Positions 54,902 through 63,846 of a stretch of DNA of 64,000 nt are shown piece after piece. Both the position numbers and the translations under genes were made by a program. The DNA comes from CAVQMB01 sp963713445 (GTDB taxonomy: Bacteria > Pseudomonadota > Gammaproteobacteria > Competibacterales > Competibacteraceae). Where the stretch lies: NCBI GenBank assembly GCA_963713445.1, contig CAVQMB010000012.1, positions 44,514 through 108,513 on the forward strand, in the 5' to 3' direction. Each line of letters opens with the position of its first letter. The first letter of the stretch is position 1. Below the pieces are notes generated by a model. It was not told where the DNA came from and ran no database searches. It was given only the letters and a program-made list of their open reading frames with translations.

Positions 54902-55690
54902 TCAGTATCCGGTGAACTGCGGGGTCCGGCGCGCAACAAAAGCAGCCGCACCTTCCCGGCCGTCGGCGCTCAGAGCCGCGCTGGCAATAGCGCGTGACTC
55001 ACGTTCAAACTGTGCTTCCAGACTGGTGGCCAGCGATTCACTGAGCAGCCGTTTCGCCCCGCCATAAGCGCGGGTCGGTCCGCTGGCCAGCTGGCCAGCC
55101 ACCCTTGCGGCTTCGCTGAGCAGAGCGGCATCGGCCACGACCCGGGTCACCAGCCCCCACTGCTGGGCCTCGTGCGCATTCAGGCGGCGGTTGGTCAGGA
55201 TCAACTCCTGGGCGCGACGCAGACCAATCAACCGCGGCAACAGGTAACTGGTGCCGCCGTCCGGGGTGAGGCCGGCAGCCGTGTAGGCCATACTGAAGCG
55301 GGCGGATTCGGCAGCCAGCACCAGGTCACCGGCGCATACCAAACTCATACCACCGCCGCCGACATTGCCGTTGACGGCAACCACCAGCGGCGGGTCCATA
55401 TGCATGAAACGGGTGACCGCCGCGTGCAGATCGGTGGTGAGCGCCTTGAGCAACGTGCCAACCTGATCACCCGCGGCCACGAAGTCATTGAGATCGCCAC
55501 CGGCGCAGAACAGCTTGCCGGCTCCGGTCAACAGCACCGCGCGGATCGCCGGATCCTGGTCGCAGCGGATAGCCACTTCGAGCAGTTCCCGGCCCATGGC
55601 TCGATTAAGCGCATTGGCCGCTGCCGGCCGCTGCAGGGTGATGCGGGCGATGCCGTCAGCGATCGCGAATTGGAGGGTCTGATAGCTCAT
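54902..55690 (-). CDS. Enoyl-CoA hydratase/isomerase family protein
   Basis: 262 residues of the crotonase superfamily. The oxyanion-hole segments are FCAGGDLNDFVA (near 63) and GNVGGGGMSLVCAGDLVLA (near 109). The position of the second catalytic acid is Asp in TPDGGTSYLLPR (near 143), while the first Glu of true hydratases is replaced by Gly-rich text. This pattern resembles PaaG-type isomerases more than enoyl-CoA hydratase. The substrate is not known. The start follows weak ribosome-site text; the gene is divergent from the Gld-type operon. Confidence 0.85.
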   Translation of the reverse strand: MSYQTLQFAIADGIARITLQRPAAANALNRAMGRELLEVAIRCDQDPAIRAVLLTGAGKLFCAGGDLNDFVAAGDQVGTLLKALTTDLHAAVTRFMHMDPPLVVAVNGNVGGGGMSLVCAGDLVLAAESARFSMAYTAAGLTPDGGTSYLLPRLIGLRRAQELILTNRRLNAHEAQQWGLVTRVVADAALLSEAARVAGQLASGPTRAYGGAKRLLSESLATSLEAQFERESRAIASAALSADGREGAAAFVARRTPQFTGY

Positions 55691-56029
55691 ATTGATTCCG
55701 GTCGAGTCATAAAAGTATGCGCCAGAAGGCCGACCAGGGTTACACCGGCACGACGCCGTTGGCGCAATTCAGGACGCGGGGTTACACAGCGGCCAGCGGC
55801 GCCAGCACATTTCCAAATATCCTATTGTAGCCTCGCTGGAAACCCTCAAGGGGATCGGACATCAACACCGAGAGGCCATCCCGTGATTGCGGTAACTGTC
55901 TGGTAGTTATGATTTATTTCCTGACCTTAACGGATGTTAAGAGAAACATATAGGGGAATTTGCTACAAAACCGTCCGTCTCCGACAGTATCAAGATAACA
56001 ATTCGGTAGCACCGGTTCAGGAGCACCCG
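55691..56029. other. Divergent intergenic region
   Basis: About 340 bp between the crotonase gene and the Gld-type operon. The right half is A/T-rich and holds the inverted repeat at 55926. A plus-strand frame runs from 55934 into the ATPase gene but lacks homology before 56030. No RNA gene is seen. Confidence 0.5.
55926..55941. promoter_or_regulatory. Inverted repeat CTTAAC-N4-GTTAAG
   Basis: A perfect 6-bp inverted repeat with 4-bp spacer about 90 bp before the ATPase start, in A/T-rich DNA. Candidate operator for the downstream operon. Confidence 0.35.
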
Positions 56030-56758
56030 ATGATCAAAACCGACAAACTGACCAAGCGGTACGGCAACCTTACCGCAGTCGATCACATCTCGTTCACGGT
56101 CAATCCGGGCGAGGTGCTGGGCTTTCTTGGCCCGAATGGAGCCGGCAAGTCCACCACGATGAAGATGATTACCGGCTTTCTGGCACCGACCTCGGGCAGC
56201 GTCGAGGTCTGCGGCCACAAGGTCCAGAGTCAGCCGCTCAAGGCCAAGGCCTGCATGGGCTATCTCCCTGAAGGCGCGCCGGCCTATGGTGAGATGACGC
56301 CCTGGCAGTATCTCAATTTCGTTGCCGACATTCGCGGCCTCAGGGGAGAAACTCGGCGCACACGGCTGCAGCAGATGATCGGGGAACTGCATCTCGACCC
56401 GGTATTGCAGCAACCGATCGAAACGCTGTCGAAGGGCTTCCGGCGACGCGTCGGACTGGCTCAGGCGCTGCTCCATGATCCGCCAGTACTGGTGCTCGAT
56501 GAGCCCACTGACGGGCTCGACCCGAACCAGAAGCACGAAGTGCGCACGCTGATCAATGCCATGGCGAAGGACAAGATCATCGTCATCTCAACCCATATTC
56601 TGGAAGAGGTCGATGCCGTCTGCAGCCGCGCGATCATTATCGCCCACGGCCGCATCGTCGCCGATGATACCCCGCAGGCCCTGGAACAACAGGCGCCAAG
56701 CGGCAGGCTGGAGGATTTCTTCCGTCAGATCACCGCTCCCGAGGAAGCCGCCGCATGA
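56030..56758 (+). CDS. GldA-like ABC transporter ATP-binding protein
   Basis: 242 residues from ATG 56030 (CAGGAG ribosome site). Walker A GPNGAGKST (near 38), signature LSKGFRRRVGLAQAL (near 131, a variant with Lys in place of Gly), Walker B VLVLDEPTDGLD and switch His in VISTHILEEVD. The sequence follows the GldA group that works with an ABC-2 permease and a GldG-like auxiliary protein, all encoded downstream with overlaps of a few bases. Despite the name, such operons are common in non-gliding proteobacteria; the exported or extracted substrate is unknown. Confidence 0.9.
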   Translation: MIKTDKLTKRYGNLTAVDHISFTVNPGEVLGFLGPNGAGKSTTMKMITGFLAPTSGSVEVCGHKVQSQPLKAKACMGYLPEGAPAYGEMTPWQYLNFVADIRGLRGETRRTRLQQMIGELHLDPVLQQPIETLSKGFRRRVGLAQALLHDPPVLVLDEPTDGLDPNQKHEVRTLINAMAKDKIIVISTHILEEVDAVCSRAIIIAHGRIVADDTPQALEQQAPSGRLEDFFRQITAPEEAAA

Positions 56759-57489
56759 GCAACACGGCCATCATCTTCCGGCGCGAACTGCGCAGCTACT
56801 TCACCACCCCGCTGGCCTATGTTTTCATCGTCATCTTCCTGGTCCTGGCTGGTGCCTTTACCTTCTACCTGGGAAATTTCTATGCCCGCGGCGAGGCCGA
56901 CCTGGTCCCGTTCTTCACTTTTCACCCGTGGCTGTACCTGTTTCTTATTCCCGCCTTGTCGATGCGGCTGTGGGCTGAGGAACGCAAGAGCGGTAGCATC
57001 GAACTGCTGCTGACGCTGCCCGTGACCATGTGGCAGGCGGTGCTGGGCAAGTTCCTGGCGGCCTGGGTCTTTGCCGGCATCGCCCTGCTATTGACCTTCC
57101 CGATCTGGATCAGTGTTAACTACCTGGGCAATCCGGACAACGGGGTCATTCTGGCCGCCTACCTGGGTAGCTTCCTGATGGCCGGATCATTTCTGGCCAT
57201 CGGCATCTGTCTGTCGGCGGCGACCCGCAACCAGGTCATCGCCTTCATCCTTACCGTAGTGGTGTGCTTTCTGTTTCTGCTGGCTGGTTTTCCGCTGGTG
57301 CTCGACTTCTTCCACGGCTGGGTGCCGCAGTGGGTGGTCGACGCCGTGGCCTCGCTCAGCTTCCTGACTCACTTCCAGGACATCAGCCGGGGCGTGCTGG
57401 GTCTGCGCAACCTGGTCTACTTCGTATTGGTCATCGTGTTCTGGCTGATCGCCAGCGCCATCGTGATCGATGCCAGGAAAGCCGACTGA
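56755..57489 (+). CDS. GldF-like ABC-2 permease
   Basis: 244 residues with six TM helices (about 18-38, 60-80, 105-125, 138-160, 165-188 and 220-240). RRELRSYFTTPLAYVFI opens the protein and SMRLWAEERKSGSIELLLTLPVT near 76 is typical of the GldF/NosY-like class. It starts 4 bp before the ATPase stop (ATGA), so it is coupled. The next gene begins 9 bp after its stop. Confidence 0.9.
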   Translation: MSNTAIIFRRELRSYFTTPLAYVFIVIFLVLAGAFTFYLGNFYARGEADLVPFFTFHPWLYLFLIPALSMRLWAEERKSGSIELLLTLPVTMWQAVLGKFLAAWVFAGIALLLTFPIWISVNYLGNPDNGVILAAYLGSFLMAGSFLAIGICLSAATRNQVIAFILTVVVCFLFLLAGFPLVLDFFHGWVPQWVVDAVASLSFLTHFQDISRGVLGLRNLVYFVLVIVFWLIASAIVIDARKAD

Positions 57490-57498
57490 GGAGCCATC

Positions 57499-59451
57499 AT
57501 GAGCGTACTGAGAACCACCCAGACCACTGTTTCGCTGGTTGCGCTGGCGGTGCTGTTCGTGGCTCTGGTCGTACTGAGCAACAGCGCGCTGCGCGGTGAT
57601 CGCATCGATCTGACCGAGAACCACCTCTACACCCTGTCCGCCGGTACCAAAGACATCCTGAACAAGCTTGATGAACCGATCAATCTGTATTTTTTCTTTT
57701 CTAACAAGGCCACTGCCAACGCACCGTCGCTGCGCACCTACGCCAACCGCGTCAAGGAGTTGCTGCGCGAATATGTGCTCGCCAGCAACGGCAAGCTGAA
57801 GCTGCACGTCATTGACCCGGTACCGTTTTCCAAGGCTGAGGACAGAGCGACCCAGTTTGGCCTCAAGTCAGTGCCATTGGGCCCCAACAACCAGGCTGTC
57901 TATTTCGGCCTGGCGGGCACCAACAGTACCGACGGCGTCGGCACCATTCCGTTTTTCCGCCCCAATAAGGCGGCCTTGCTGGAATACGACGTCTCCAAGC
58001 TGATCTACACCCTGGCCCACCCCAAGAAGCCGGTAATCGGGCTACTCTCCACCCTGCCGATGAACGGCGGCTTCAATCCGATGACCCGTCAGCCGGAGCC
58101 GCAGTGGACCATTGCCCAGCAGATGCACCAGTTGTTCAAGGTCCGCGACCTGGACACCGACGTTACCAAGATCAGCTCCGATATCGACGTTCTGATGGTG
58201 GTTCAGCCCAAGAACCTGAGCACCAGGACCCGTTACGCCATCGATCAGTTCATCCTGCGCGGCGGCCGCGCGCTGATCTTCGTCGATCCGTACGCACAGG
58301 CCGACCGGGGTAATCCGGGCAATCCGCAAGCCGCCCTGCTGGGACCGAAATCCTCCGATCTGCCCAAGATCTTCAAGTCCTGGGGCGTGGACTACAACCC
58401 GCAGCAGTTCATCGGTGACCGCTTGTATGCGCTGCAGGTCTCGATGGGTCAGGGTCAGGCACCGGCGCGCGATCTCGGCATTCTCGGTCTGGACCATCAG
58501 GCCATGACCGGCAACGACGTGACCACGGCCGAGCTGAGTTCTATCAACCTGGCCTACGCCGGCTATTTCAGCAAGGCCAAGAACGCCAAAATCAGCTTTA
58601 CCCCCCTGCTCGAATCGAGTCAATATGCGATGCCCATCGCCACCAGCAAGCTTCGCCTGCTGCGCGATCCAAGCAAGCTGCAGGACGGTTTCAAACCGAC
58701 CGGCAAGCACTACACGCTGGCGGTACGCATTCACGGCGAGGTGCCGACGGCATTCCCCGATGGCCCACCCAAAGCCAAGAGCAAAGCCGAGAGCAACGGC
58801 AAGGCTGACACCAGTACTGACAGCAAGAGCAAAACGGACGCTGCCAAGACGCCGGCGCCGCTGGCCAAATCCAAGCAGCCCATCAATGTCATTCTGGTGG
58901 CCGACACCGACCTGCTGACCGATCCGCTCTGGGTCCACAGCAGCAACTTCTTCGGCCAGAGGATGACCAGCGCATGGGCCAACAACGGCGACTTCGTAAT
59001 CAACGCGCTGGATAACCTGACCGGCAACAGCGACCTCCTCAGCCTGCGTGGGCGGGCCACGTCGAACCGGCCGTTCGTCAAGGTTCAGCAACTGCAGCAA
59101 GCCGCCGACGCCCAGTTCCGTGCCAAGGAGCAGGAACTGCAATCGGAACTGCAAAAAGCCCAGCAGCGACTGAACCAACTGCAACGCCAGCGTGGCCAGA
59201 GCGCCCAGAACAACGGCAAACAACTGATCCTGTCACCGGCTCAGCAGAAGCAGGTCGATCAACTGCGCCAACGGGTACTCGAGGTCCGTGATCAACTGCG
59301 CCGGGTACAGCGCGATCTTGATCGCGACATCCAGCGCCTGGGCGACTGGCTGAAATTCATCAACATCGCCCTGATGCCGATCATCGTGGCCTTCGCCGGC
59401 CTGTTGGTGGCACTGATCCTGCGCGGCCGGCGCCGGGCGGCACGGCGTTGA
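57499..59451 (+). CDS. GldG-family ABC auxiliary protein
   Basis: 650 residues. A TM helix (about 10-30) is followed by RIDLTENHLYTLSAGTKDIL, the start of the GldG/ABC_transp_aux domain, which resembles a periplasmic sugar-binding fold. The domain continues through IDQFILRGGRALIFVDPYA near 255. A Lys/Ser/Ala-rich insertion of about 35 residues (from near 420, KAKSKAESNGKAD) looks disordered. A long coiled coil (about 535-610) with Gln/Arg repeats precedes a final TM helix (about 622-642). It is the periplasmic partner of the permease. Confidence 0.9.
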   Translation: MSVLRTTQTTVSLVALAVLFVALVVLSNSALRGDRIDLTENHLYTLSAGTKDILNKLDEPINLYFFFSNKATANAPSLRTYANRVKELLREYVLASNGKLKLHVIDPVPFSKAEDRATQFGLKSVPLGPNNQAVYFGLAGTNSTDGVGTIPFFRPNKAALLEYDVSKLIYTLAHPKKPVIGLLSTLPMNGGFNPMTRQPEPQWTIAQQMHQLFKVRDLDTDVTKISSDIDVLMVVQPKNLSTRTRYAIDQFILRGGRALIFVDPYAQADRGNPGNPQAALLGPKSSDLPKIFKSWGVDYNPQQFIGDRLYALQVSMGQGQAPARDLGILGLDHQAMTGNDVTTAELSSINLAYAGYFSKAKNAKISFTPLLESSQYAMPIATSKLRLLRDPSKLQDGFKPTGKHYTLAVRIHGEVPTAFPDGPPKAKSKAESNGKADTSTDSKSKTDAAKTPAPLAKSKQPINVILVADTDLLTDPLWVHSSNFFGQRMTSAWANNGDFVINALDNLTGNSDLLSLRGRATSNRPFVKVQQLQQAADAQFRAKEQELQSELQKAQQRLNQLQRQRGQSAQNNGKQLILSPAQQKQVDQLRQRVLEVRDQLRRVQRDLDRDIQRLGDWLKFINIALMPIIVAFAGLLVALILRGRRRAARR

Positions 59452-59461
59452 GGAACCAAGC

Positions 59462-60706
59462 ATGAACTGGAAAACACCTCTGATACTGATCGTTCTGGCG
59501 GCGGTGTCCGTGATCGGCGTCGTGGCAATGCGCCATCGGTCGCAACCCGCCAACGACTCCAACCACCCGGCCAAGCTGGTCCCGGATCTGGAGCAGAAGG
59601 TCAACGATGTCACCGGCGTCCGCATCAGGACCGCCGGCAATCATCTGGTCGCTGACCTGAAGCGTACCAACGCCGGCTGGGTGGTCGCTAACAAGCATGA
59701 CTACCCGGCCAATCTGGGGCAATTGCGGGAACTGTTGCTGAACATCGCCCAGGCCCATGTCCTGGAAACCAAAACCGCCGATCCGAAGCGTTATCCCAAG
59801 CTGGCTGTGGCCGCTGTCAGTCACAACGATGCCAAAGGCGTCGAGGTCGCTATCGACGGGCTCACCAAGCCGCTGAAGCTGATTGTCGGCAAGGCGGCGC
59901 CCGACAGCAGTAACGAGACCTACGTGCGACTGACCGATCAGACTCACAGCCTGCTGGTGGACGTTAAACTCGACGCCTCCAAAAAAACCACTAACTGGCT
60001 GCGACAGCCACTGCTGAACCTGCCGTCTGAACAAGTCCAGAAGGTGGTAATCCGGCACCCCGACGGCAGCAGCCTGACCGTAGCTCGCAAGGACCGCACG
60101 CAGAATGACCTGGTACCAGCCGATCTACCCCCAGGACGCGAGCTGAAATACCCCACCGCAGCCGATCCGATCGCCACCGTGGTGACCAATCTGCAACTGC
60201 AGGACGTCGTCCCGGTCAGCCAGCTCGATCCAGCCAAGCAGAAGAACGCCGTAACCGCCCGCTACACGCTGTTCAGTGGTCTCACCGTGAGCTTCACCGC
60301 GTTCAAGCACGCCGGCCACGACTATGTTCAGGCCCAGGCGGGATTCGACCAGGCCGAACACCACCGTTTTGCAGCGTCAGTCAAACCGACCCAGCAGAAA
60401 TCGTCAGCCACAAACGCGGCTGATAAAAACCAGGCCAAGGATGCCCAGGCCAAGCCCAAGGACAAGCACTCGGCGGAGGCGGTCGACGCCCATGCCAAGG
60501 CGCTGAATCAGCGTTTCAAAGGCTGGGTATACCAGATCCCCGGGTACAAGTATGACAATCTGACCAAGACGCTGGACGACTTGCTGAAGCCCGTCAAGAA
60601 GACTACCGCTCCCAAACCCTCCGCCTCGCACAAGCAGACGGGGAGTCCTCTGAACCCGCAAAAGCCGGCGTCATCCTCCCAGGCGCCGGCTCCATCAGGC
60701 CAGTAG
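59462..60706 (+). CDS. DUF4340 domain protein
   Basis: 414 residues. One N-terminal TM helix (about 6-24), then the DUF4340 repeat-like fold: LVPDLEQKVNDVTGVRI, VVANKHDYPANLGQLRELLLN, and ETYVRLTDQTHSLLVDVKL near 157. A Lys/Ala/Gln-rich stretch (about 300-340) and a Pro/Ser/Lys-rich tail (about 380-414) look disordered. DUF4340 proteins regularly follow GldG-like genes, as here, and probably sit in the periplasm beside them. Role unknown. Confidence 0.88.
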   Translation: MNWKTPLILIVLAAVSVIGVVAMRHRSQPANDSNHPAKLVPDLEQKVNDVTGVRIRTAGNHLVADLKRTNAGWVVANKHDYPANLGQLRELLLNIAQAHVLETKTADPKRYPKLAVAAVSHNDAKGVEVAIDGLTKPLKLIVGKAAPDSSNETYVRLTDQTHSLLVDVKLDASKKTTNWLRQPLLNLPSEQVQKVVIRHPDGSSLTVARKDRTQNDLVPADLPPGRELKYPTAADPIATVVTNLQLQDVVPVSQLDPAKQKNAVTARYTLFSGLTVSFTAFKHAGHDYVQAQAGFDQAEHHRFAASVKPTQQKSSATNAADKNQAKDAQAKPKDKHSAEAVDAHAKALNQRFKGWVYQIPGYKYDNLTKTLDDLLKPVKKTTAPKPSASHKQTGSPLNPQKPASSSQAPAPSGQ

Positions 60707-60785
60707 AGCGGGTAATTTGCCGTCTGGTGCCAACCGGCGCCAGGCGGTATTCTTTTTACCTCAACGTCACGCAGGACACTGGCCC

Positions 60786-61733
60786 ATGCATTATCTTGAT
60801 GGCGCACGCATCGCCAAACTCGTGGATTTCCCCACCTTGATCACCGGCCTGCGCCGGCTGCACTGCGAAGACACCGAGGCCCTGGAAGACCTGCTGCTGG
60901 AACAACCTGCCAGTAGCGGCGAGACCGACCGGTTCTTTCTCCGGGCCGCGTGGCAGCGCGGACGGGCCCTGGGTGCCAAGGTCATCACCATCTTCCCCAA
61001 CAATCCCAAGCAGACCGACAAACCTTCCATACAGGCCGTCTACCTGCTGTTCAATGGCACTGACGGCAGTCCCCAACTTGGCCTCGACGGCACCATGCTG
61101 ACCTGGCTCAAGACCGCTTCCGACTCGGCGCTGGGCGCCAGCTTCCTGGCCCGCCGTGACGCTGCCACCCTCCTCATGGTCGGCGCCGGCGCCATGGCGC
61201 CTTACCTGATCCGCGCGCATAGATCCGCCCGGCCATCGCTGCAGCAAGTGCAGTTGTGGAACCGCAGCCGCGGGCGGGCTGAAGAACTGGCCGCACAGCT
61301 GGGCCGTGAAAGCATCACCGTGACCGTCGTGGACGATCTGGCCAGCGCCGTGGGTGGCGCCGACATCGTCTGCTGCGCCACGATGAGCGCCACCGCGCTG
61401 ATCCATGGCGACTGGCTGCGGCCAGGTACGCACCTCGATCTGGTCGGCGCTTACACGCCCACGATGCGTGAGGCCGACGATCAGGCATTGCGCCGCGGCG
61501 CGTTGTTTGTCGACTCCCGCCAGACTGCCCTGGATACCGGTGAACTGGCGATACCGCTGGCAGCCGGTGTCATTGGCGAGGAGACCATCCAGGCCGACCT
61601 GTTCCAGCTCAGCCGGGGCGAGCACCCCGGACGGCAGAATGCCGACCAGATCACGGTCTACAAGAACGGCGGCGGCGGGCATCTCGACTTAATGTGCGCA
61701 CGGCTGATCCAGGACCAACTGGCTGCCGACTAA
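60786..61733 (+). CDS. Ornithine cyclodeaminase/mu-crystallin family protein
   Basis: 315 residues from ATG 60786. The Rossmann motif VGAGAMAPYLIRAH is near 138, with GAKVITIFPNNP near 70 and LDGTMLTWLKTASDSALGASFLA near 110, matching the family's substrate lysine and arginine region. DLVGAYTPTMREADD near 220 closes the dimer motif. Members include ornithine cyclodeaminase, alanine dehydrogenase and ketimine reductases, so the substrate is open. The gene follows the DUF4340 gene by 79 bp and probably has its own promoter. Confidence 0.88.
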   Translation: MHYLDGARIAKLVDFPTLITGLRRLHCEDTEALEDLLLEQPASSGETDRFFLRAAWQRGRALGAKVITIFPNNPKQTDKPSIQAVYLLFNGTDGSPQLGLDGTMLTWLKTASDSALGASFLARRDAATLLMVGAGAMAPYLIRAHRSARPSLQQVQLWNRSRGRAEELAAQLGRESITVTVVDDLASAVGGADIVCCATMSATALIHGDWLRPGTHLDLVGAYTPTMREADDQALRRGALFVDSRQTALDTGELAIPLAAGVIGEETIQADLFQLSRGEHPGRQNADQITVYKNGGGGHLDLMCARLIQDQLAAD

Positions 61734-61948
61734 CACACAGTCGGTTTGTTTCACTGCGGAGCCCGGACCCCGGGGGACTGCCGCCGACGCCGATCGACCG
61801 GCGGTGCGCGTGCGCCATTGCGCGCGGCCTAGGGACCGGGATACGACCTCAACCGCGATTGCCAAGCGGGTGCTGATCACAGGAACCGGTGTGGCGAGCG
61901 GAAGCTGCCATCTTGAAGCTTGTCCTGCGCTACTCCATATAGATACGC

Positions 61949-61954
61949 TACAAT
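61949..61954 (+). promoter_or_regulatory. Possible -10 box for prfC
   Basis: TACAAT lies 26 bp before the prfC start, in A/T-rich sequence unlike its surroundings. No clear -35 at 17 bp. Confidence 0.3.
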
Positions 61955-61980
61955 ACTTGGTTTTCTTCTGTTGTAGCTTG

Positions 61981-63579
61981 ATGTCAATGAGCACCCATCG
62001 ACAAGCCGAGATTGACCGCCGGCGGACCTTTGCGATCATTTCCCACCCGGATGCCGGCAAGACCACGTTGACCGAAAAGCTGTTGCTGTTCGGGGGTGCG
62101 ATCCAGCTTGCCGGCACGGTCAAGGGACGCAAGGCGACGCGCCATGCCACTTCTGACTGGATGGCACTGGAACAGCAGCGCGGCATCTCGGTGACGTCGT
62201 CGGTGATGCAATTCCCTTACCGTGACCACATCGTCAACCTGCTCGACACCCCGGGCCACGAGGACTTCTCGGAAGACACGTACCGGACGCTGACCGCGGT
62301 CGACTCCGCCCTGATGGTGATCGACGCGGCCCGTGGCGTCGAGGAACGGACCGTCAAGCTGATGGAAGTCTGCCGGCTGCGCACAACGCCCATCTTCACC
62401 TTCATCAACAAGCTGGACCGCGATGGCCGCGATCCGATCGAGTTGATGGACGAAGTCGAGGACATCCTCAAGATCCGCTGTGCCCCGGTCACCTGGCCGA
62501 TCGGCATGGGCCGTGAGCTGCAGGGCGTGTACCATTTGTACCGCGACTTCGTGCATTTCTACGATCCCAGCAGCAGCCACCGCATCAATCGTGGCACTCT
62601 TATCCAGGGTCTCGACAGCCCGGAACTGGACCAGCGCCTGGGCGGCCGTGCGGCCGAACTGCGCGACGAAATCGAACTGGTGCGTGGCGCCAGCAACGCG
62701 TTCGACCTCGATGCCTACCGGCGCGGCGAGCTGACACCGGTCTACTTCGGTGCGGCGATCAGCAGCTTCGGTGTCCAGGAAATGCTGGACGATTTCGTTG
62801 AGTACGCGCCCGCACCGCACTCGCGACCGGCTGAACCACGACCAGTCGAATCCACCGAGGACAAGTTCAGCGGATTCGTCTTCAAGATCCAGGCCAACAT
62901 GGATCCTCAGCACCGCGACCGGATCGCCTTCCTGCGGATCTGCTCGGGCCGGTATGTGCCCGGCATGAAAGCCTACAACGTGCGCCTGGGTCGCGAGGTC
63001 AAGATCCCGGATGCGGTCACCTTCATGGCCGTTGACCGCGAGCATATCGAAGAAGCCTGGCCTGGTGACATTATCGGCATCCACAACCACGGCACCATCC
63101 GCATTGGCGACACCTTCTCCCAGGGTGAGCACCTGCAGTTCACCGGCATCCCGGACTTCGCTCCGGAACTGTTCCGGCGGGCCCGACTGCGCGACCCGCT
63201 GCGCACCAAGCAGTTGCTTAAGGGTCTGCAGCAGCTTTGTGAGGAAGGCGCCACGCAGCTATTCCGGCCACTCGACAACAATGACCTGATCCTGGGTGCC
63301 GTCGGCATTCTGCAATTCGACGTTGCCGCGTTCCGGCTGAAAAGCGAATACAACGTCGACTGCCAGTTCGAAGCGGTCAATGTCAGCACAGCCCGCTGGG
63401 TGAGCTGCGACGACGGCAAGCGGTTCGAGGAATTCAAGCACAAGAACAGCCACCATCTGGCGCTGGATCATCACCACGAACTGGTCTACATCGCTCCCAC
63501 CCGTGTCAACCTGCAACTGGCCCGGGAGCGCTGGCCGGAGGTCAGATTCAGCGCCACCCGCGAGCACGGGGCCCACTGA
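61981..63579 (+). CDS. prfC: Peptide chain release factor 3
   Basis: 532 residues. RF3 is a GTPase that recycles RF1 and RF2 after termination. G-domain motifs: G1 SHPDAGKTT (near 21), the G2 region with RGISVTSSV, G3 DTPGHEDF (near 88) and G4 NKLDRDGR (near 142). The RF3-specific start QAEIDRRRTFAIISHPD and the C-terminal domain with GAVGILQFDVAAFRLKSEY (split near 441) are clear. ATG 61981 or 61987 may start it; upstream frame text has no homology. Full length for the family. Confidence 0.95.
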   Translation: MSMSTHRQAEIDRRRTFAIISHPDAGKTTLTEKLLLFGGAIQLAGTVKGRKATRHATSDWMALEQQRGISVTSSVMQFPYRDHIVNLLDTPGHEDFSEDTYRTLTAVDSALMVIDAARGVEERTVKLMEVCRLRTTPIFTFINKLDRDGRDPIELMDEVEDILKIRCAPVTWPIGMGRELQGVYHLYRDFVHFYDPSSSHRINRGTLIQGLDSPELDQRLGGRAAELRDEIELVRGASNAFDLDAYRRGELTPVYFGAAISSFGVQEMLDDFVEYAPAPHSRPAEPRPVESTEDKFSGFVFKIQANMDPQHRDRIAFLRICSGRYVPGMKAYNVRLGREVKIPDAVTFMAVDREHIEEAWPGDIIGIHNHGTIRIGDTFSQGEHLQFTGIPDFAPELFRRARLRDPLRTKQLLKGLQQLCEEGATQLFRPLDNNDLILGAVGILQFDVAAFRLKSEYNVDCQFEAVNVSTARWVSCDDGKRFEEFKHKNSHHLALDHHHELVYIAPTRVNLQLARERWPEVRFSATREHGAH

Positions 63580-63597
63580 CCACAACATCACGATCAA

Positions 63598-63822
63598 ATG
63601 GACGATCTCATGAGCGACGACAACAAACCCTCGATTCGACAGGTCATCGGCAGTGTGATGGCCTCATTTATCGGTGTGCAGAGCAACCGCAACCGGGAAC
63701 GCGACTTCCAGCATGGCAAGCCGATCCACTACATCATCGTCGGGCTGGCGATGACGATCCTGTTCGTGCTCATCGTCTTCGGCGTGGTGCACATCGTGCT
63801 GAGCAGCGCCGGCGTGCAGTAG
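63598..63822 (+). CDS. DUF2970 small membrane protein
   Basis: 74 residues, or 70 from the second Met (63610). An amphipathic N-terminal part with QVIGSVMASFIGVQS and NRERDF precedes one TM helix (about 45-68, VGLAMTILFVLIVFGVVHIVL). This is the DUF2970 pattern of gamma- and betaproteobacteria. It follows prfC by 18 bp and may be co-transcribed. Function unknown. Confidence 0.85.
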   Translation: MDDLMSDDNKPSIRQVIGSVMASFIGVQSNRNRERDFQHGKPIHYIIVGLAMTILFVLIVFGVVHIVLSSAGVQ

Positions 63823-63846
63823 CCGACGCTGTGCGGTAGTCTTGCA

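Noticed and set aside
55172..55906. Plus-strand frame running out of the crotonase gene
   Set aside because: Mostly antisense to the crotonase homologue and without recognisable features beyond it.
58042..59223. 393-codon minus-strand frame opposite the GldG-like gene
   Set aside because: Antisense shadow of a gene with clear domains and operon overlap.
61984..63132. 382-codon minus-strand frame opposite prfC
   Set aside because: prfC is unambiguous; the antisense translation shows no motif.
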